Assembly: GCA_944362545.1 (NCBI GenBank) | Contig: CALVTJ010000002.1 | Span: 100,134 to 164,133, forward strand | Source of the DNA: an uncultured Clostridia bacterium | GTDB taxonomy: Bacteria > Bacillota > Clostridia > Christensenellales > UBA1242 | DNA: 64,000 bases | Direction of reading: 5' to 3' | In this document: positions 47,243 to 56,526 of the stretch, in pieces | Numbering within the stretch: the first letter of the stretch is position 1 | Layout of the letters: every line of letters begins with the position of its first letter | The notes under the pieces: model-generated | The model's input: the letters and a program-made list of their open reading frames with translations, nothing else | What the model was told of the DNA's origin: nothing | Databases searched by the model: none | Made by a program: the position numbers and the translations under genes

Positions 47243-47983
47243 GTGAAAGAGAAAGAAGAAAATCTGCACGAGGGGCATCGCAAACGCTTGATTGATTTGG
47301 CGTTGAGTGCCGGTGTGGACAACATGAGTGATGTGCAGGTTGTGGAACTGTTTTTGACTTACATTTTTCCTCGCGGTGATGTCAATCCGCTTGCTCACAA
47401 ACTTTTGGATGTCTATGAAAACTTTACGCAAATTGTCGATGCAGACATAAACGACTTGATGCGTGTCAGTGGCATAAATGAACGCGCAGCCAAAAAGATT
47501 TCTTTGTTTGGAGAGATGTTCTATTATTACACCTCTGCCAAAATGGGCAGGAAGTATGCCGTAAGTTGTGTCGCTGACATCATTGATGTCGTTGAAGACC
47601 ACTTGAGATTTCGCACAACCGAAAATATGCTTCTTTTGGCAATCAGTGCTGGCAATTACATCACGCACAAGCGCCGTTTCAAAATGAACAGCACAAACAA
47701 TGTCGGCATTTCGGTGTTGGATCTTACAAATTTTCTCTCAACAGCAAAGCCTGCCTCTTTGGTGGTGGCTCATTGTCATCCATATGGCAAGGCAACTCCT
47801 TCGCCTGAAGATGATGTTGCTTTCAAGACCGTTGATGGTCTGTGCCGAACCTGTGGAGTCAACTTTATTGATTCTTACATTGTTGGCGAAGATGGAGTTT
47901 TCAGTCAGCGAGATGACAAACTTGTCAGGACATATTGTGATATTGAACAACTCAAACTGTCATTTAAAAATGTCGCAAAATAA
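47243..47983 (+). CDS. radC: RadC/JAB-domain protein, copy 1
   Basis: A 246-residue protein with an N-terminal helix-hairpin-helix region (GINERAAKKI near 82) and a C-terminal JAB/MPN domain. The metal motif HCHPYGKATPSPED near 177-190 keeps both histidines, the serine and the aspartate. RadC was once linked to DNA repair, but its true role is unsettled. The GTG start lies after TAGGAGG, in which the stop codon of the giant gene is part of the ribosome binding site, so the two genes are translated from one mRNA. A close paralogue is encoded at 55793-56524. A terminator follows. Confidence 0.88.
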   Translation: MKEKEENLHEGHRKRLIDLALSAGVDNMSDVQVVELFLTYIFPRGDVNPLAHKLLDVYENFTQIVDADINDLMRVSGINERAAKKISLFGEMFYYYTSAKMGRKYAVSCVADIIDVVEDHLRFRTTENMLLLAISAGNYITHKRRFKMNSTNNVGISVLDLTNFLSTAKPASLVVAHCHPYGKATPSPEDDVAFKTVDGLCRTCGVNFIDSYIVGEDGVFSQRDDKLVRTYCDIEQLKLSFKNVAK

Positions 47984-47986
47984 ATG

Positions 47987-48017
47987 AAAAAATCAGCAAT
48001 TTTTGCTGATTTTTTTG
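47987..48017 (+). terminator. Terminator after radC copy 1
   Basis: AAAAAATCAGCA and TGCTGATTTTTT form a 12-bp stem with a 5-base loop and a T tail. Confidence 0.85.
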
Positions 48018-48102
48018 TTTTGTTATTTTGCATATGAAAAGCGGTGGAAAAATGGTTGTGATTTGGCTTTTTTCGTTGTTTTTTCAAACTATTTTGCCTG
48101 TT

Positions 48103-48489
48103 TTAAAATAATTTTAACAGAAAATAACAAATCACAATTCCAAGTGTAGTGCCGACAAGAGCAGACAGAAAACTCGAGATGACTGTGGCGATGTTGATGT
48201 TCTTTTCTCGAATTGTTTCGCGTTTGTGGTGCTTTGGCTTTTCGTTCTCCAAAATCTCAAATCCGTAGGGCAAAACTGCCAGACAATAGACATCATCATC
48301 GTCATATTTTATGGAGATGATATCCTGCCGTTCTAGATGTGTCAGGACATGCTTGACCGCTTCTCCATCCATGCGATAGTGTCGTGGCAGTGCCATTATG
48401 ATGTCGGCAATTTCGATGACTTTATAACCGCCATTTCCACATTCCTTTGCCAAAATGTTTAACACCAATTTTGATTTTGTGTCTATCAT
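48103..48489 (-). CDS. Winged-helix protein with a C-terminal membrane anchor (minus-strand partner)
   Basis: A 128-residue protein of unknown function. The N-terminal 75 residues look like a winged helix (LVLNILAKECGNGGYKVIEIADIIMAL... GEAVKHVLTHLERQDIISIKYDDDDVYCLAVLPYG). A basic linker (KPKHHKRETIREK) and one C-terminal membrane helix follow (VISSFLSALVGTTLGIVICYFLL). It would be tail-anchored with its DNA-binding domain in the cytosol. The neighbouring plus-strand gene has the same two-part plan and is divergent from it. No ribosome binding site is obvious; TATAAT lies 29 bases before the start. Confidence 0.65.
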   Translation of the reverse strand: MIDTKSKLVLNILAKECGNGGYKVIEIADIIMALPRHYRMDGEAVKHVLTHLERQDIISIKYDDDDVYCLAVLPYGFEILENEKPKHHKRETIREKNINIATVISSFLSALVGTTLGIVICYFLLKLF

Positions 48490-48518
48490 GAAAATTAGTC
48501 TTGCTTTTTTGCGATGTT

Positions 48519-48549
48519 ATTATACCGCTTTTCTTACGATTTTTGTCAA
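48519..48549 (-). promoter_or_regulatory. Promoter of the minus-strand winged-helix membrane protein
   Basis: On the minus strand TTGACA, 19 bases, TATAAT. The spacer is longer than ideal. Confidence 0.45.
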
Positions 48550-48600
48550 ATTGCTGGTCGCATAAAAAATTCGCGTTTTGGAAAAATAACATTGAGCATT

Positions 48601-48960
48601 ATGACTAGAAAAGAGAAAATGGTTATGGCATATCTGTGTAGCAGGTGTCAGCAGAAGCGGACATATCTTATCTCTCCGCAGGAAATCACGCAGGCACTTT
48701 CAAAAAGATATGTGCTCTCTGTCGAAGAAATCGATGAAATTATGGTGGACCTTGCCAATGAAAATTACATCGACTTTGTTGTGTCGGACAGCAAAAAAGG
48801 GTATTTTTATTGTGTCAATCTCAAAAAGGCGGGGCAATCTTTCAACGCTGACAGCAAAAAGAACAGGCGCGCCTTTGGGCTTTTGGTTTTGCGTAGTATG
48901 TTTTTGGCAACGGTCAGTTTTGTGTTTGGCATAATTTTGAAAGCAATCTTCAAAAGTTGA
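48601..48960 (+). CDS. Winged-helix protein with a C-terminal membrane anchor (plus-strand partner)
   Basis: A 119-residue protein of unknown function. The N-terminus looks like a winged helix (KMVMAYLCSRCQQKRTYLISPQEITQAL... VEEIDEIMVDLANENYIDFVVSDSKKGYFYCVNL), followed by basic residues and one C-terminal helix (FGLLVLRSMFLATVSFVFGIIL). This is the same layout as the divergent neighbour at 48103-48489, so they may be distant paralogues that work as a pair, for example by tethering DNA to the membrane or sensing envelope state. The ATG at 48601 was chosen from the domain start; the frame is open further up. TAACAT ends eight bases upstream and may be a -10 box. Confidence 0.65.
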   Translation: MTRKEKMVMAYLCSRCQQKRTYLISPQEITQALSKRYVLSVEEIDEIMVDLANENYIDFVVSDSKKGYFYCVNLKKAGQSFNADSKKNRRAFGLLVLRSMFLATVSFVFGIILKAIFKS

Positions 48961-48978
48961 AAAATTTTTTTAAAATGC

Positions 48979-49007
48979 TTGACTTCCCCCCCCCCGCATG
49001 TTATAGT
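48979..49007 (+). promoter_or_regulatory. Promoter with a C10 tract in its spacer, probably phase-variable
   Basis: TTGACT (48979-48984) and TATAGT (49002-49007, extended by TGT) are exactly 17 bases apart. Ten of those bases are a run of C (48986-48995), a striking run in such AT-rich DNA. Gain or loss of a C by slippage would change the spacing and so promoter strength. The present length is the optimum. Confidence 0.8.
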
Positions 49008-49043
49008 CAATTTGAGAGTATAAATAATAATGGGAGGTATAAT

Positions 49044-49757
49044 ATGCAGTTGACAAAATCTAAAAAGGTATGGGCGGTTTTGATTGCAACACTTTTGCTT
49101 GTGCCATGTTTGTTTATCGTTGCTGCTTGTGGTGGACCATCTTCAATTTCTGTTTCAACATTTGATGAACTTGTGGATGCCCTTGCAGGCACAAACGAAA
49201 TTGTGAAACTTGCCGATGACATTGTTGTTGAAGAACAACTTGTTGTTTCAAGAAAAGTCGTGCTTGATTTGAATGGAAAGACATTGTCAAATGAACAGGA
49301 CATTTGGAATGAGGACTTGAATGCTTGGTCAATTATCACTGTTCAGACTGATGGCGATTTGACTATTCGAGGAGATGGAAAAATTTTGGCCAAAGAGAAT
49401 GACTGTTATACAATTACTGTTGATGGCGGACATCTTGTTGTTGAAAACGGTGAATTTGCCGGAAACATCCATGCAGTTTATGTTTACACAGGAACAGCAG
49501 AAATCAAGGGCGGAAAGTATTATGTTCAACAAAAATATGGTCAGGTCGGAAGAGAAAACGAATATGTTTTGAACTTGTATGATGAAGGTCGCGAAGAAGG
49601 CACAGCATCAATCGTTGTGACAGGCGGAACATTCGTTGAATTTAATCCAGCAAATTGTTATGCTGAAGGCGAAGGAACAAATTTTGTTGCAAATGGTTAT
49701 GTTTCTACATTGGATGAAGATGCTGATGTTCCAACTTATGTTGTGACAAAAGAATAA
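49044..49757 (+). CDS. Beta-helix surface lipoprotein behind a C-tract promoter
   Basis: A 237-residue lipoprotein. The signal peptide ends at a lipobox (FIVAAC), so the mature protein is lipid-anchored outside the cell. The body reads as a right-handed beta-helix: ADDIVVEEQLVVSRKVVLDLNGKTL, GDLTIRGDGKILAKEN, YTITVDGGHLVVENGEF and EIKGGKYYV, with the LDLNGKTL and NGEF/GGTF turns seen in many surface beta-helix proteins. GGGAGG lies six bases before the ATG at 49044. The function is probably surface contact or adhesion. Expression may switch through the C10 tract in its promoter. A terminator follows and the gene is monocistronic. Confidence 0.78.
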   Translation: MQLTKSKKVWAVLIATLLLVPCLFIVAACGGPSSISVSTFDELVDALAGTNEIVKLADDIVVEEQLVVSRKVVLDLNGKTLSNEQDIWNEDLNAWSIITVQTDGDLTIRGDGKILAKENDCYTITVDGGHLVVENGEFAGNIHAVYVYTGTAEIKGGKYYVQQKYGQVGRENEYVLNLYDEGREEGTASIVVTGGTFVEFNPANCYAEGEGTNFVANGYVSTLDEDADVPTYVVTKE

Positions 49758-49781
49758 GTATTTATCATTTAAACTTCTAAG

Positions 49782-49820
49782 ACTCTTACATGAGATGCTC
49801 TCATCATGTGAGAGTTTTTT
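49782..49820 (+). terminator. Terminator after the beta-helix lipoprotein gene
   Basis: ACTCTTACATGA and TCATGTGAGAGT form a 12-bp stem with one wobble pair, followed by a T run. Confidence 0.85.
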
Positions 49821-49834
49821 TATGTGTAATAATT

Positions 49835-49862
49835 TTGTAGTTTTGTTATTTTGTGTTAAACT
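49835..49862 (+). promoter_or_regulatory. uvrB promoter, apparently leaderless
   Basis: TTGTAG, 16 bases, TAAACT with a TGT extension. It ends six bases before the uvrB ATG. Confidence 0.5.
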
Positions 49863-49868
49863 AAGAGC

Positions 49869-51839
49869 ATGAAAGAAAAATTTGAACTGAAATCTAAATA
49901 CAAACCTGCCGGCGACCAGCCACAGGCGATTGGAAAACTTGTTGAAGGCATTGAAGATGGACTCAAAGACCAAGTGCTTTTGGGGGTGACAGGTTCTGGA
50001 AAGACATTCACCATGGCAAACATCATTCAACAGGTGCAAAAGCCGACTCTTGTTATCGCACACAACAAAACTCTTGCAGCACAACTTTGCAATGAGTTTC
50101 GCGAGTTTTTTCCAAACAATCGTGTGGAATATTTTGTGTCATATTATGATTATTATCAGCCGGAAGCATATATCGTTTCGACTGACACTTACATTGAAAA
50201 GGATATGAGTGTCAATGAAGATATCGACAAATTGCGTGCATCTGCTACTTCTTCACTTCTTGAAAGGCGCGACACCATTGTGGTGGCTTCTGTTTCTTGC
50301 ATTTATGGCTTGGGAAGCCCAGAGGAATATCAAAACTTGCACATTTCGTTGCGTGAGGGTGATGAGGTTGACCGTGATGACCTTATAAATCGCCTTATTG
50401 CCATTCAATACACTCGCAATGACATTGATTTCAAGCGCACGACATTCAGAGTTAAGGGAGATGTTGTGGATATATTCCCTGCCAGTCAAAGTGAGACTGC
50501 CATCAAAGTGCGTTTCTTTGGAGATGAGATTGAAAAGATTTTTGAATTTGACCCAGTGAGTGGAAATCTTTTGAACGAATTGAGTTGTGTGGCAATTTAT
50601 CCGGCAACACACTATGCGGTCGGCTCAAACACATTGCACAGTGCAATTGCAGAGATTGAACATGACAGAGAATTGGCTATTAAAAAATTTGAGTCCGAAG
50701 GCAAACCGCTTGAAGCAGAGCGTATTGGTCAGCGTGTGGCTTATGACCTTGAAATGATGAAAGAAGTGGGATATTGCAGTGGAATTGAAAACTATTCACG
50801 CTATTTTGATGGCAGAAAACCTGGCGAGCCACCATACACACTCATTGATTATTTTCCAAACGACTTTTTGACCATTATTGATGAAAGTCACATGACTTTG
50901 CCACAAATCAGGGCGATGTATAACGGTGACCGTGCAAGAAAGGACTCTTTGGTGGAATATGGTTTTCGATTGGAAGCGGCACGAGATAACAGACCGCTGA
51001 AATTTGATGAGTTTGAAAAGAAATTGAAACAGACCATTTATGTTTCGGCAACACCTGGACCTTACGAAATGAAAAAGGCAGAGCAGGTTGTGGAACAGGT
51101 CATTCGACCAACCGGACTTTTGGACCCAAAGATAGAACTTAGACCTGTCAAGAATCAGGTGGAAAGTTTGATGGAAGAATGCAAAAAGACCATTGCGCGT
51201 GGAGCAAGAGTCTTGGTGACAACACTCACAAAGAAAATGGCGGAAAGTTTGACAACCTACCTTGCGGACAGAGAGTTTAAGGTCAAATATCTACATTCCG
51301 AAATTGACACAATGGAAAGAGTGGAAATTATCAATGGGCTTAGGCAGGGCGATTTTGACATTTTGGTAGGCATAAATCTTTTGAGAGAAGGGCTTGATAT
51401 GCCGGAAGTGGAACTTGTGTGTATTTTGGATGCGGACAAAGAAGGATTTTTGCGTAGTGAAGGGGCACTTATTCAAACTATTGGAAGAGCGGCGAGAAAT
51501 GCCAATGGCAGAGTGATTATGTTTGCCGACACTGTGACAAAATCAATGCAAAGGGCGATTGATGAGACAGAAAGAAGAAGAACTTTGCAAGAGGCTTACA
51601 ACAAAGAACACGGCATTGTGCCAAAAACCATCATCAAAGAAATAAAAAACACACTTGACATAAACAAGAAAGTTGGAGAACATGACATTGCACGCAAGGA
51701 CATTCCAAAGGAGATTGATAGGTTGACATCCATGATGAAGATTGCTTCCTCGCAACTTGATTTTGAGCGTGCAATAGAACTTCGCAACAAAATCAATTCT
51801 CTCAAAAAGCGCTTAAACAGAAAGGACAAAATAGATTAA
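49869..51839 (+). CDS. uvrB: Excinuclease ABC subunit B
   Basis: UvrB is the damage-verifying helicase-like subunit of nucleotide excision repair. The 656-residue length is standard. Walker A GVTGSGKT lies near 39, the beta-hairpin region [11 protein letters not shown] near 91, [17 protein letters not shown] near 340, and [25 protein letters not shown] and QTIGRAARN near 505-545. The C-terminal UVR motif ([24 protein letters not shown]) binds UvrA/UvrC. The gene has no ribosome binding site and a -10 box six bases before the ATG. It has its own terminator before uvrA, so uvrB and uvrA appear to be transcribed separately, unlike in many Bacillota. No LexA/SOS box was recognised. Confidence 0.97.
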   Translation: MKEKFELKSKYKPAGDQPQAIGKLVEGIEDGLKDQVLLGVTGSGKTFTMANIIQQVQKPTLVIAHNKTLAAQLCNEFREFFPNNRVEYFVSYYDYYQPEAYIVSTDTYIEKDMSVNEDIDKLRASATSSLLERRDTIVVASVSCIYGLGSPEEYQNLHISLREGDEVDRDDLINRLIAIQYTRNDIDFKRTTFRVKGDVVDIFPASQSETAIKVRFFGDEIEKIFEFDPVSGNLLNELSCVAIYPATHYAVGSNTLHSAIAEIEHDRELAIKKFESEGKPLEAERIGQRVAYDLEMMKEVGYCSGIENYSRYFDGRKPGEPPYTLIDYFPNDFLTIIDESHMTLPQIRAMYNGDRARKDSLVEYGFRLEAARDNRPLKFDEFEKKLKQTIYVSATPGPYEMKKAEQVVEQVIRPTGLLDPKIELRPVKNQVESLMEECKKTIARGARVLVTTLTKKMAESLTTYLADREFKVKYLHSEIDTMERVEIINGLRQGDFDILVGINLLREGLDMPEVELVCILDADKEGFLRSEGALIQTIGRAARNANGRVIMFADTVTKSMQRAIDETERRRTLQEAYNKEHGIVPKTIIKEIKNTLDINKKVGEHDIARKDIPKEIDRLTSMMKIASSQLDFERAIELRNKINSLKKRLNRKDKID

Positions 51840-51867
51840 AACGGCGGAATATATCTTGCCGTTTTCT
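51838..51867 (+). terminator. Terminator between uvrB and uvrA
   Basis: AAAACGGC and GCCGTTTT form an 8-bp stem followed by TTTTC. The T run is short, so some read-through is possible. Confidence 0.65.
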
Positions 51868-51879
51868 TATGCCAGGGAC

Positions 51880-51908
51880 TTGTTAAGAGTGAGATTTTGT
51901 GCTATAAT
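51880..51908 (+). promoter_or_regulatory. uvrA promoter
   Basis: TTGTTA, 17 bases, TATAAT. The leader is about 40 bases and ends in GGAG before the ATG at 51955. Confidence 0.65.
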
Positions 51909-51954
51909 AATAAATGACTTTGCAAAAAATGAAAAATTTTAAAACGGAGAAAAA

Positions 51955-54792
51955 ATGAAAAATTCGATTGTTATAAAAGGCGCAAGAGAGAACAACTTAA
52001 AAAATGTCACTCTGGAACTTCCTCGTGACAAATTTATTGTCTTTACAGGTGTGAGTGGCTCGGGCAAATCTTCTCTTGCTTTTGGAACAATTTTTGCTGA
52101 AGGACAGAGAAGATACATTGAAAGTCTGTCCTCCTATGCCAGACAATTTTTGGGCAATGCACAAAAGCCGGATGTTGATTCGATTGAAGGACTCTCCCCA
52201 GCAATTTCCATCGACCAAAAGACCACAAACCGCAATCCGCGTTCAACTGTGGGCACGGTGACTGAGATTTATGATTATCTCCGTCTTTTGTTTGCTCGAG
52301 TGGGCACTCCATTTTGTCCGCATTGCCACAGAGAAGTTAAACAACAGACCATTGACCAGATTGTGGACAACATAAAACAACTCGGCGAGGGTGCCAAGAT
52401 AACTATTCTTGCCCCGGTTGTCAGGGGGCAAAAGGGCAGACACGAAAAACTGTTTGACAGTCTGCGCAAAAGTGGTTATGTGAGAGTTGAAGTAGATGAA
52501 AACATCTTTACACTTGATGAAGAAATCAAACTTGACAAAAACATTAAGCACAACATCAATGTTGTCATTGACAGAATAACTCTCAAGGATGGAAAAGATT
52601 CACGACTTTCAGGGAGTTTGGAAACTGCTCTCAAACTTGCCGATGGTTTGGTTGTTGTGTCCTGCGATGACAAGCGCGAACTTTATTCGACAAACTATGC
52701 TTGTCCTGTTTGTGGTTGGACACTTGAAGAAATCTCTCCTAGACTGTTTTCTTTCAATGCTCCATATGGTTCATGTCCAAATTGTATGGGACTTGGAAGC
52801 ATTTGGGACATTGATGAAGGTATAGTGTTGAGAAATTCTCATCTTTCCATAAATCAAGGGGCGTTTAATTTGACGGGTTGGAGAGTGGATGAAGGTGCGA
52901 TGGCAAAAGCCTATTTTGTGGCACTGTCAAAGACCTACGGAATTGACTTAGACAAACCGGTCAAAGAACTTCCAAAAGAGCAAATCAAAATTCTGCTCTA
53001 TGGAACAGGAGATGAAAAGATAGATGTTGTTGTTGACACCGAACACGGCAGACGAACGGTCTCGGTAGTGTTTGAAGGCATAGTCAACAACTTGCGCAGA
53101 AGATTTAAAGAAACAAACAGTGCATATGTTAAGTTTGAAATTGGAAGGTTTATGAGAGAACAAACATGTTCTGTCTGCCATGGCAAGCGTTTGAACGAAT
53201 CGGCTCTGTCTGTCAAGATAAACAGAAAGGACATTGATGATTATTGCGGTTTGAGCGTGAGAAATCTCATTCCTACTTTCCAAAATTTGAATTTAAGCAA
53301 AGAAAAGGCGCAAATTGCAGAACCAATTTTGAAAGAAATTTTGGCAAGGTTAAACTTTTTGCAAGATGTTGGACTTGGGTATTTGACATTGAGCCGTTCT
53401 GCAGAGAGCCTGTCAGGTGGGGAAGCACAGAGAATTAGGCTTGCCACACAAATTGGAAGTGGACTTGTCGGCGTTTTGTATATCTTAGATGAACCATCTA
53501 TTGGACTTCATCAGCGTGACAATGAAAAATTGTTAAACACTCTCAAAAAACTGAAAGATTTGGGAAACACCTTGATTGTGGTTGAACACGATGAAGACAC
53601 AATAAGAGCCGCGGACTATTTGGTGGATGTTGGACCTTATGCCGGAGTGCATGGTGGGGAGATTGTCGCTGCTGGCACCGTGGAACAGGTTATGAAAAGC
53701 AAAAAGTCGGTGACTGCAAGATTTTTGCGTGGAGAGGAGAAAATTGAAATTCCAAAAACGCGCAGAAAACCACAGGACTTTTTGACTGTTGTTGGGGCAC
53801 AAGAACACAACTTGAAAAACATTGATGTCAAAATTCCAACAGGAATTTTAACTGTTGTGACAGGAGTCTCTGGAAGTGGAAAGTCCAGCCTTGTCAATGG
53901 TGTTTTATATCCATACCTTTCAAATGTGCTCAACAACAGCAAGTTGGAACTTGGGAAGTTTAAGGAAATCAAAAATGTTCAGGTTTTGGACAAGGTGATA
54001 AACATAGACCAAGCGCCTATTGGAAGAACTCCGCGAAGCAATCCTGCCACATACACAGGGGTGTTTACTGCAATTCGTGATTTGTTTGCTTCCACTCCAG
54101 ATGCCAAGGCAAGAGGGTTCACATCTGGCAGATTCAGTTTCAATGTCAAGGGCGGAAGATGTGAAGCGTGCGAAGGCGCCGGAGTGAAGGAAATTGAGAT
54201 GTATTTTTTGCCGGACATAACCGTTCCGTGTGAAGTTTGTCACGGAAAAAGATACAACCGCGAAACACTGGAAGTGCACTACAAGGGCAAGACCATCAGC
54301 GATGTGCTTGATATGACCGTGGAGGAGGCATTGACATTTTTTGAGAATATTCCTTCAATCAAAAACAAATTGCAAGCACTCTTTGATGTCGGTTTGTCTT
54401 ATATCAAACTTGGACAGCCTGCAACAACTCTCTCGGGCGGAGAAGCGCAGAGAGTTAAACTTGCCACTGAACTTTCGAGAAAAGAAACGGGCAGAACGAT
54501 GTATATTTTGGATGAACCAACCACAGGTCTTCATATGTATGATGTCAAAAAACTCATTGCTATTTTGGACAGACTCGTTGGAAATGGCAACACGGTCTTG
54601 GTTATTGAACACAATTTGGATGTTATAAAATGTGCGGATTATATCATTGACATAGGTCCAGAAGGTGGAGATGAAGGTGGCACTATTGTTGCCACAGGCA
54701 CACCAGAAGAGATTGCACAGTGTGAAAATAGTTGGACAGGAAAGTTCCTGAAAAAGATTTTGGAGACAAACGCAGAAAACTCAAAGGCATAA
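51955..54792 (+). CDS. uvrA: Excinuclease ABC subunit A
   Basis: UvrA finds DNA lesions and loads UvrB. The 945-residue protein has two ABC ATPase halves: GVSGSGKSS near 32 and again near 640. The signatures [12 protein letters not shown] and [12 protein letters not shown] are each followed by [11 protein letters not shown] or [11 protein letters not shown]. Zinc-binding cysteine pairs are visible in CPHCHRE, CPVCG...CPNCMG, CSVCHGK and CEACEGAGV...CEVCHGK. GGAG lies ahead of the ATG. It is followed after 41 bases by the MBL-fold gene, which has its own promoter. Confidence 0.97.
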   Translation: MKNSIVIKGARENNLKNVTLELPRDKFIVFTGVSGSGKSSLAFGTIFAEGQRRYIESLSSYARQFLGNAQKPDVDSIEGLSPAISIDQKTTNRNPRSTVGTVTEIYDYLRLLFARVGTPFCPHCHREVKQQTIDQIVDNIKQLGEGAKITILAPVVRGQKGRHEKLFDSLRKSGYVRVEVDENIFTLDEEIKLDKNIKHNINVVIDRITLKDGKDSRLSGSLETALKLADGLVVVSCDDKRELYSTNYACPVCGWTLEEISPRLFSFNAPYGSCPNCMGLGSIWDIDEGIVLRNSHLSINQGAFNLTGWRVDEGAMAKAYFVALSKTYGIDLDKPVKELPKEQIKILLYGTGDEKIDVVVDTEHGRRTVSVVFEGIVNNLRRRFKETNSAYVKFEIGRFMREQTCSVCHGKRLNESALSVKINRKDIDDYCGLSVRNLIPTFQNLNLSKEKAQIAEPILKEILARLNFLQDVGLGYLTLSRSAESLSGGEAQRIRLATQIGSGLVGVLYILDEPSIGLHQRDNEKLLNTLKKLKDLGNTLIVVEHDEDTIRAADYLVDVGPYAGVHGGEIVAAGTVEQVMKSKKSVTARFLRGEEKIEIPKTRRKPQDFLTVVGAQEHNLKNIDVKIPTGILTVVTGVSGSGKSSLVNGVLYPYLSNVLNNSKLELGKFKEIKNVQVLDKVINIDQAPIGRTPRSNPATYTGVFTAIRDLFASTPDAKARGFTSGRFSFNVKGGRCEACEGAGVKEIEMYFLPDITVPCEVCHGKRYNRETLEVHYKGKTISDVLDMTVEEALTFFENIPSIKNKLQALFDVGLSYIKLGQPATTLSGGEAQRVKLATELSRKETGRTMYILDEPTTGLHMYDVKKLIAILDRLVGNGNTVLVIEHNLDVIKCADYIIDIGPEGGDEGGTIVATGTPEEIAQCENSWTGKFLKKILETNAENSKA

Positions 54793-54796
54793 AACA

Positions 54797-54825
54797 TTGA
54801 CAACACAAAAAGGATGAAATAAAAT
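54797..54825 (+). promoter_or_regulatory. Promoter of the MBL-fold gene, apparently leaderless
   Basis: A perfect TTGACA, 17 bases and TAAAAT end eight bases before the ATG at 54834. Confidence 0.7.
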
Positions 54826-54833
54826 AACAAACG

Positions 54834-55622
54834 ATGAGAGTGATAAATTTATCTTCGGGTAGCGATGGAAATTTGACATATGTTGAAACGGAAAACGCCA
54901 AGATTTTGATTGACGATGGTCTTTCATGCAAAGAAACTCAAAATCGTTTGGCACTTTTGGGCATTGATGGCAGGCAAATTGATGGAATTGTGTTGTCGCA
55001 CGAACATAGTGACCACATCAAAGGTGTGGATGTGTTCAGCACCAAGTTTGACATTCCTGTTTACGCACACGATGAAGTGTGGAATGGTGGCTTGTGGAAC
55101 AAATTGCAAAAGGTAAAAGACAAAAACAGAAGGGTTTTTGATGGGGCTTTTGAAATCAAAGATTTGATAATAAATCCTGTTGAAGTCCCACATGATGTAA
55201 AATGTTTTGGATTTTCATTAAGTGAAAATGACAAAAGAATCAGTATTTTGACCGACCTTGGACACACTGATGAGCATATTTTCAGGGCTGTCGAGGGGAG
55301 CAAACTTGTCTATATTGAAGCAAATCACGATTTAAATATGCTCAAAAATTGCACCAAATATCCGCTTTCTTTGAAGATGAGAATTGCCGGAAAAAATGGA
55401 CATCTTTCAAATGATGCTTCGGCAGAGTTTGTGAAGAAATTGGTGACAAGTGGCACAAAACAGATTGTGCTTGCACATTTGAGTCGTGAAAACAACACAC
55501 CAGAACTTGCTTACAACTACATCTCTTCCAAACTTGCAGATGATGGATTGATTGAAGGCGAAACATTCAAGATTGATGTTGCTCTCACAAGACCTACCAC
55601 TCTTTTCAAATTGAAAGATTAA
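54834..55622 (+). CDS. YycJ/WalJ-like metallo-beta-lactamase-fold hydrolase
   Basis: A 262-residue MBL-fold protein. It opens with RVINLSSGSDGNLTYVE and ILIDDGLSCKE, followed by the metal motif SHEHSDH near 60. Later ligands appear in TDLGHTDE, EANHD, and the closing LAHLSRENNTPELAY, a wording typical of the YycJ/WalJ branch. YycJ of Bacillus is a 5'-3' exonuclease needed in mismatch repair. That fits its position beside uvrA and the radC copies, although the pairing may be chance. The start at the ATG follows from the promoter directly upstream. Confidence 0.88.
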   Translation: MRVINLSSGSDGNLTYVETENAKILIDDGLSCKETQNRLALLGIDGRQIDGIVLSHEHSDHIKGVDVFSTKFDIPVYAHDEVWNGGLWNKLQKVKDKNRRVFDGAFEIKDLIINPVEVPHDVKCFGFSLSENDKRISILTDLGHTDEHIFRAVEGSKLVYIEANHDLNMLKNCTKYPLSLKMRIAGKNGHLSNDASAEFVKKLVTSGTKQIVLAHLSRENNTPELAYNYISSKLADDGLIEGETFKIDVALTRPTTLFKLKD

Positions 55623-55675
55623 AACTGAAAGTCGAAGAAAAATACATCCAAGGCTCACGGTCATTGGTTCTAACA

Positions 55676-55720
55676 AAAAAAGATAGTGAGAATAAAATTC
55701 ATCACTATTTTTTATTAGTC
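55676..55720. terminator. Bidirectional terminator between the MBL-fold and radC genes
   Basis: GATAGTGA and TCACTATT enclose a 12-base loop, with T runs in both directions. Part of it resembles the hairpin at 58288-58361. Confidence 0.75.
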
Positions 55721-55792
55721 CATAAACCTTGGCTAAGTGATATATTTTTCATTTTTAGGCTCTACTTACTTTAATGCTTTTACTATATGATG

Positions 55793-56524
55793 TTATGCGT
55801 TGCTACCAAAGTCGATAAAGTTGTTTTCGTTAAAGTGCTTCAAAAATCCATCATTCATTTGGCTGTAAATGCCATCTTCGCCGACAATAAAACTGTCCAA
55901 AAGTTTGCAGTCAAGATTTTTCAAAAGTTCTTGAATATATTTCACAGCACCAGCATCATCCGGAGATGGCATGGCAGTGCCATGAGGATGATTGTGCGCG
56001 ATGGCGAGATATGATGCTTTTGTGGATGAGAGAAAATTGTAAAGTTCCATAGGTGGAAGACCGACTTGTCTTACCTGATTCAAATCATAGGTGCGTTTTT
56101 GCAAGAGTTTAAAACTGTGATCAATGGCAAACAAAATGAGGTTTTCTGTGCTTTGGAAACGCAAAAGTTCGCCTAGAAGATGCACAAATTCTTTGTTGTT
56201 TTTCAAACTCATCCTCTTTTTCATGCGCACAAAAGAATAATAAGCGACAAGTCCCTTCATCATTTTTATTTTCTTGGCACTGCGCTCATTTATGCCTTTG
56301 ATTTGCATAAGTTCGTTTTGGTCGGCATCCAAGATGTTGGCAAAATTTTCAAACTTGTTTAACAGGCGATGAGCAAGTGGATTGACATCACCACGTGGCA
56401 AAATGTATGTCAAGAAAAATTCTACTGCTTGAATTTCGCTGACATTTTCCAGTCCAACTTTGTAAACAAGGTCCAAAAGCCTTGTCCTGTGTCCATCATG
56501 AGAAATTTTTGTGTTATCTTTCAT
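55793..56524 (-). CDS. radC: RadC/JAB-domain protein, copy 2
   Basis: A 243-residue paralogue of the protein at 47243-47983. Shared landmarks are GHRxRLLDL, FFLTYILPRGDVNPLAHRLL, IKGINERSAKKI, and the JAB metal motif HNHPHGTAMPSPDD. It therefore looks catalytically complete. The ATG at 56524 lies two bases after the stop of the aldolase gene, so both are read from one mRNA. A TTG at 56530 would overlap the aldolase stop and is less likely. No function is proven for RadC. The two copies lie on either side of uvrB-uvrA. Confidence 0.88.
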   Translation of the reverse strand: MKDNTKISHDGHRTRLLDLVYKVGLENVSEIQAVEFFLTYILPRGDVNPLAHRLLNKFENFANILDADQNELMQIKGINERSAKKIKMMKGLVAYYSFVRMKKRMSLKNNKEFVHLLGELLRFQSTENLILFAIDHSFKLLQKRTYDLNQVRQVGLPPMELYNFLSSTKASYLAIAHNHPHGTAMPSPDDAGAVKYIQELLKNLDCKLLDSFIVGEDGIYSQMNDGFLKHFNENNFIDFGSNA

Positions 56525-56526
56525 TT

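Noticed and set aside
48986..48995. C10 run as a sequencing or assembly error
   Set aside because: It cannot be excluded, but the exact 17-base spacing between two good promoter boxes argues that at least this length is real.
49863..49868. SOS (LexA) box at uvrB or uvrA
   Set aside because: I found no GAAC-N4-GTTC type palindrome near either promoter.
55649..55736. Inverted repeat CCAAGG / CCTTGG as ends of a small mobile element
   Set aside because: The arms are only six bases plus scattered matches, with no target duplication.
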